DNA from: Hyphomonas sp.
GTDB taxonomy: Bacteria; Pseudomonadota; Alphaproteobacteria; Caulobacterales; Hyphomonadaceae
DNA: 64,000 nucleotides
Assembly: GCF_017792385.1 (NCBI RefSeq)
Contig: NZ_CP051230.1
Span: forward strand, 1,426,001 to 1,490,000
Direction of reading: 5' to 3'
The notes beneath the pieces were generated by a model. It was not told the DNA's origin and searched no databases. It saw only the letters and a program-made list of their open reading frames with translations. A program made the translations under genes and the position numbers. This document shows, in pieces, positions 60,707 through 64,000 of the stretch (within the stretch, counting starts at the first letter, position 1; every line of letters begins with the position of its first letter).

Positions 60707-61303
60707 ATGTGCAATACCCCTCTTCAGGTGTCGCTGGACATTGGCCATGACGTGCTGCTGCGGCCGGTCGGGCTGGAGGACGAGCCGCGCTTCCGCAAGA
60801 TTTTCGAGCAAATGTCCCCGGAGTCCCGCTATCTGCGTTTCTTCAGCGGCGCCAACCCAGTCCCGGATGCGGTCGTGCACACGCTGGCGGATGCCGATGG
60901 TGACCGGCACATCGCCTGGGGCATCCTGAACTCGAATGCCGAGGGCCAGCCCCTGATGGCCGCTGCCCATGCCATCCGCAGCGAGCCAGGCAGTTCCCGC
61001 GCCGAGCTGGCGCTGGGCGTGCTGGACCAGTATCAGGCGCACGGCCTGTCCCGCCTGCTGATCGCGTCGGTGGCCCTGTCGTGCCGGGCCTGCGGGATCA
61101 CCACGCTGGAAGCCGAAACCCTGCCGGAAAACCGCAAGGCAAATCACCTGTTCAAGGCGCTCGGTGGCAAGGTCATCCGCCCCATGCCGCCGACCACACT
61201 CTGGGAATTCGATGTCGCCCAATTGATCGAAACCCTCCGAACGATGGACCGTCCGGAGGGTTTGCGAAAAGTGTTTGCCGTCAATGCAGACGAAGCGGCC
61301 TAG
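60707..61303 (+). CDS. GNAT family N-acetyltransferase
   Basis: A 198-residue acetyltransferase. The N-terminal DVLLRPVGLEDEPRFRKIFEQMSPESRYLRFFSG is typical of the GNAT group that acts on proteins or is fused to acyl-CoA synthetases. ELALGVLDQYQAHGLSRLLI is the acetyl-CoA motif A, with Q/R-x-x-G/A variation. The substrate is unknown. ATG 60707 is used, with GGAGG upstream; the longer frame is non-coding in character. It shares its CTAG stop with sdhB. Confidence 0.85.
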   Translation: MCNTPLQVSLDIGHDVLLRPVGLEDEPRFRKIFEQMSPESRYLRFFSGANPVPDAVVHTLADADGDRHIAWGILNSNAEGQPLMAAAHAIRSEPGSSRAELALGVLDQYQAHGLSRLLIASVALSCRACGITTLEAETLPENRKANHLFKALGGKVIRPMPPTTLWEFDVAQLIETLRTMDRPEGLRKVFAVNADEAA

Positions 61304-62082
61304 GAAACCCGCTCCACCATCATGTGCTTGATCTTGGCGATCGCCTTGGCCGGGTTCAGGCCTTTCGGGCAGACCTGTGCACAGTTCATGATCGTATGGC
61401 AGCGATACAGCTTGAACGGATCCTCGAGATCGTCGAGGCGCTCGCCGGTGGCTTCATCGCGGCTGTCGATCAGCCAGCGATACGCCTGAAGCAGCGCGGC
61501 CGGGCCGAGATACTTGTCGCCATTCCACCAATAGGACGGGCAGGAGGTCGTGCAGGATGCGCAGAGAATGCACTCATAGAGGCCATTCAGCTCTTCCCGG
61601 TCTTCCTCGGACTGCTTCCATTCCTTTTCCGGCTCCGGCGTCACCGTCTTCAGATAGGGCTGAACATAGGCGTGCTGGGCGTAGAAATTGGTCAGGTCCG
61701 GGATCAGGTCCTTCACCACCGGCTGGTGGGGCAGGGGCGCGATGGAAATCACGCCGCCCGGCAGCTCGTCAAAGCCCTTGGTGCAGGCAATCGTGTTCTG
61801 GCCGGCAATGTTCATCGCGCAGGAGCCACACACGCCTTCACGGCAGGAGCGGCGGAAGGCCAAAGTCGGGTCGATGGTGTTCTTGATGTAGAACAGCACG
61901 TCCAGGATCATCGTGCCGGCCTTGTCCATGTCGACCCAGTAGACATCCCAGCGCGGATTGCCGCCTTCTTCGGGGCTGTAGCGATAGATCTTGAACTGGC
62001 GAAGATTGGTCGCGCCTTGCGGCTTGGGCCAGGTCTTGCCTTTTTTCGGCGCGGAACCTTTGGGGAGGGTAAGCTGTACCAT
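61300..62082 (-). CDS. sdhB: Succinate dehydrogenase iron-sulfur subunit SdhB
   Basis: A 260-residue subunit with three Fe-S clusters. The [2Fe-2S] ligands are in CREGVCGSCAMNIAG. The [4Fe-4S] site is CILCASCTTSCPSYWW, and RCHTIMNCAQVCPKGLNPAKAI holds the [3Fe-4S]. It passes electrons from SdhA to ubiquinone in complex II. It is the last gene of the minus-strand sdh set. Confidence 0.97.
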   Translation of the reverse strand: MVQLTLPKGSAPKKGKTWPKPQGATNLRQFKIYRYSPEEGGNPRWDVYWVDMDKAGTMILDVLFYIKNTIDPTLAFRRSCREGVCGSCAMNIAGQNTIACTKGFDELPGGVISIAPLPHQPVVKDLIPDLTNFYAQHAYVQPYLKTVTPEPEKEWKQSEEDREELNGLYECILCASCTTSCPSYWWNGDKYLGPAALLQAYRWLIDSRDEATGERLDDLEDPFKLYRCHTIMNCAQVCPKGLNPAKAIAKIKHMMVERVS

Positions 62083-62103
62083 GTCGTGCGTGCCTTGCTG
62101 TCC

Positions 62104-63891
62104 TTAGTACACCCGGGCCTTCGGCTCGATGTAGCTGATTTCGTTCGAGAGCGTGTAATTGTGCACTTCGCGATAGTCGATCGTGACCTTGCCGGCCTCG
62201 TCGCACCAGGCCAGCGTGTGCTTCATCCACGTCTCGTCATCGCGCTCTGAATAGTCCTCGCGGGCATGTGCGCCGCGGCTTTCCTGGCGGTTGGAGGCCG
62301 AATTCACCGTCACAGCCGCCTGGGCGATGAGATTGTCGAATTCGAGCGCCTCGACGAGGTCGGTGTTCCAGACCATGCCGCGATCCTTCACATCAATGCC
62401 AGGCGCCTTCTTGTAGACTTCCTCGATGGCATCCACGCCGTCCTTGAGAACGTCGCCGGTGCGGAAGACGGCGCAATTGTTCTGCATCGCCTTCTGCATT
62501 TCGAGGCGCAGTTTCGCAACCGGCTGGTCACCCGATGCATTGCGCAGGCGATCCAGACGCTCGAGATGCTTGTCGGTCGCGCCTTTCGGCAGTTCCGGCT
62601 GGGTTGCGCCGGCTTCGGTGGTCGCGCCGCAGCGCTGGCCGGCTGCGCGGCCGAACACGACAAGGTCGATGAGCGAGTTGGAGCCGAGACGATTGGCGCC
62701 GTGAACCGAGACACAGGCCGCTTCGCCAACGGCCATCAGGCCGGGAACAACCGAGTCCGGGTCACCATTCTTCTTGGTCAGCACTTCGCCGTGATAATTG
62801 GTCGGAATGCCGCCCATATTGTAGTGGACCGTCGGCAGCACCGGGATCGGCTCTTTCGTGACATCGACACCGGCAAAGATCTTTGCCGTTTCCGAAATGC
62901 CGGGCAGGCGGGCCGCCAGCACGTCTGCGCCAAGGTGTTCAAGGTGCAGGTGGATGTGATCCTTTTCCGGGCCGACACCGCGGCCTTCGCGGATTTCCAT
63001 TGTCATCGCGCGCGAGACGACGTCGCGGGAGGCGAGGTCCTTGGCGGACGGGGCGTAGCGCTCCATGAAGCGTTCGCCTTCGGAATTGGTCAGATAGCCG
63101 CCTTCGCCGCGCGAGCCCTCGGTGATCAGGCAGCCGGAGCCATAGATGCCGGTCGGGTGGAACTGCACGAATTCCATGTCCTGCAGCGGCAGGCCAGCGC
63201 GCAGCACCATCGCATTGCCATCGCCTGTGCAGGTGTGGGCAGACGTACAGGAGAAGAACGCGCGGCCATAGCCGCCGGTCGCCAGAACAACCTTTTGCGC
63301 GCGGAAGCGGTGCAGCGTGCCGTCATCCAGTTTCCAGGCGGTCACACCGCGGCAGGCGCCTTCCTCATCCATGATCAGGTCAAGCGCGAAATACTCGATG
63401 AAGAACTCGGTCTCTTCCTTGACGCACTGGCCGTACAATGTGTGCAGCATGGCGTGGCCGGTCCGGTCGGCGGCGGCGCAGGTGCGCTGCACCGGGCCCT
63501 TGCCGAATTCGCGGGTCATGCCGCCAAAGGCACGCTGATAGATCTTGCCTTCCTCGGTCCGCGAGAAGGGCATGCCCCAATGTTCCAGCTCGTACACAGC
63601 GGCCGGCGCCTCGCGGCAGAGATATTCGATTGCGTCCTGGTCGCCCAGCCAGTCCGACCCCTTCACGGTGTCGTACATGTGCCAGCGCCAGTCATCTTCG
63701 CCCATATTGCCCAGCGAAGCGGCAATGCCGCCCTGCGCCGCAACCGTGTGCGACCGGGTCGGGAAGACTTTCGAGATACAGGCCGTTTTCAGGCCGGCCT
63801 GCGCCGCGCCCAGGGCTGCACGGAGGCCGGAGCCGCCGGCGCCGACGACCACGACATCATAGGTATGGTCGGTCCAGGTGTAATTGCTCAT
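62104..63891 (-). CDS. sdhA: Succinate dehydrogenase flavoprotein subunit SdhA
   Basis: A 595-residue flavoprotein that oxidises succinate. The FAD motif is VVVGAGGSGLRAALG, the covalent-flavin His lies in TRSHTVAAQGGIAASLGN, and the catalytic Arg loop GEAACVSVHGANRLGSNSLIDLVVFG follows. ATG 63891 gives MSNYTW before the Rossmann fold; a longer frame start is unlikely. sdhB follows 21 bases later. Confidence 0.97.
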   Translation of the reverse strand: MSNYTWTDHTYDVVVVGAGGSGLRAALGAAQAGLKTACISKVFPTRSHTVAAQGGIAASLGNMGEDDWRWHMYDTVKGSDWLGDQDAIEYLCREAPAAVYELEHWGMPFSRTEEGKIYQRAFGGMTREFGKGPVQRTCAAADRTGHAMLHTLYGQCVKEETEFFIEYFALDLIMDEEGACRGVTAWKLDDGTLHRFRAQKVVLATGGYGRAFFSCTSAHTCTGDGNAMVLRAGLPLQDMEFVQFHPTGIYGSGCLITEGSRGEGGYLTNSEGERFMERYAPSAKDLASRDVVSRAMTMEIREGRGVGPEKDHIHLHLEHLGADVLAARLPGISETAKIFAGVDVTKEPIPVLPTVHYNMGGIPTNYHGEVLTKKNGDPDSVVPGLMAVGEAACVSVHGANRLGSNSLIDLVVFGRAAGQRCGATTEAGATQPELPKGATDKHLERLDRLRNASGDQPVAKLRLEMQKAMQNNCAVFRTGDVLKDGVDAIEEVYKKAPGIDVKDRGMVWNTDLVEALEFDNLIAQAAVTVNSASNRQESRGAHAREDYSERDDETWMKHTLAWCDEAGKVTIDYREVHNYTLSNEISYIEPKARVY

Positions 63892-63913
63892 CGTGTTGCT
63901 TCTCCCGCAGGCT

Positions 63914-64000
63914 CTAGGCGCCTGCGCCAATCCAGAGTTTGAGAACCGACAGGGCCACAGTCACGAACAGCGCGATGCACGCAAAGCTGTTCAGGATCAG
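63914..64000 (-). CDS. sdhD: Succinate dehydrogenase membrane anchor SdhD (C-terminal end only)
   Basis: A minus-strand frame that enters from the window edge and stops at 63914, leaving 28 residues. They form a hydrophobic helix (SFACIALFVTVALSVLKLWI) ending in GAGA. The position directly upstream of sdhA and the terminal helix fit the SdhD anchor. Its start lies outside the window. Confidence 0.8.
   Translation of the reverse strand: MILNSFACIALFVTVALSVLKLWIGAGA

Noticed and set aside
1..64000. CRISPR arrays, insertion sequences, prophage or integrase genes
   Set aside because: No spaced direct repeats of the right length, no transposase or phage proteins were seen; the region looks like stable core chromosome.

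Overview
This 64 kb window is high-GC, densely packed chromosomal DNA from a free-living, flagellated alphaproteobacterium. The order-level signals are CtrA-type TTAACCAT half-sites near flagellar genes, an alphaproteobacterial LexA box (GAAC-N7-GAAC) in front of mmcB, a TIGR02302-type membrane protein, an RpoH with an intact RpoH box, and a CarD/FdxA/SUV3-like helicase locus. My best guess is Hyphomonadaceae (Hyphomonas or Henriciella type), but that is inference from gene content and not a search. I see no rRNA, insertion sequence, prophage or CRISPR array. The one tRNA is tRNA-Arg(CCU).

Layout. 1-7579 is a flagellar block: the end of a DUF1217 gene, fliI facing it, then flgB-flgC-fliE-fliQ-flhA-fliR-flhB and a short FliJ-like coiled-coil gene. 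7582-12083 holds a GGDEF cyclase with a degenerate I-site, tRNA-Arg, two overlapping secreted six-cysteine paralogs, a nuclease-like lipoprotein and rpoH. 12246-16720 holds SOS-linked mmcB, an unknown gene, tkt, a DUF4164/zapA pair, a HIG1-type membrane protein and a PduO-type adenosyltransferase. 16717-25961 is mostly on the minus strand: an MBL hydrolase, the TIGR02302 protein, lysA, two small lipoproteins (one LptM-like), argH, a divergent TlpA-type thioredoxin, a lipoprotein of unknown family, a second SNase-like nuclease and rpmE. 26121-32369 holds an ABC exporter, a 52-residue membrane protein, an EthA-like Baeyer-Villiger monooxygenase, suhB, efp, a DUF4282 protein and thiE. 32485-35966 is the glycolytic/gluconeogenic set fba, pgk, gap. 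36151-39400 holds an aldo/keto reductase, a DMT exporter, a small unknown gene and an LpxH-like phosphoesterase. 39579-44231 is the helicase-S4-TerB-fdxA-carD locus. 44503-50271 holds a Sel1-like protein, an AMP-dependent ligase, proA, nadD, a ThiF/MoeB protein and an alpha/beta hydrolase. 50331-58379 is the envelope cluster lipocalin-ybgC-tolQ-tolR-tolA-(TolA-III paralog)-tolB-pal-cpoB-tilS. ftsH, a GNAT protein and sdhB-sdhA-sdhD (partial) complete the window.

The points most worth a second look are: a free-standing exported copy of the TolA C-terminal domain between tolA and tolB; the tandem secreted six-cysteine paralogs; a six-copy 10-bp repeat array downstream of ftsH; a nested stem-loop leader in front of carD; and six convergent gene pairs that share a 4-bp CTAG in which both genes end. 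One of those pairs supports the 52-residue gene. All coordinates and motifs were read by eye, and family assignments come from recognisable motifs and synteny, not from database searches.
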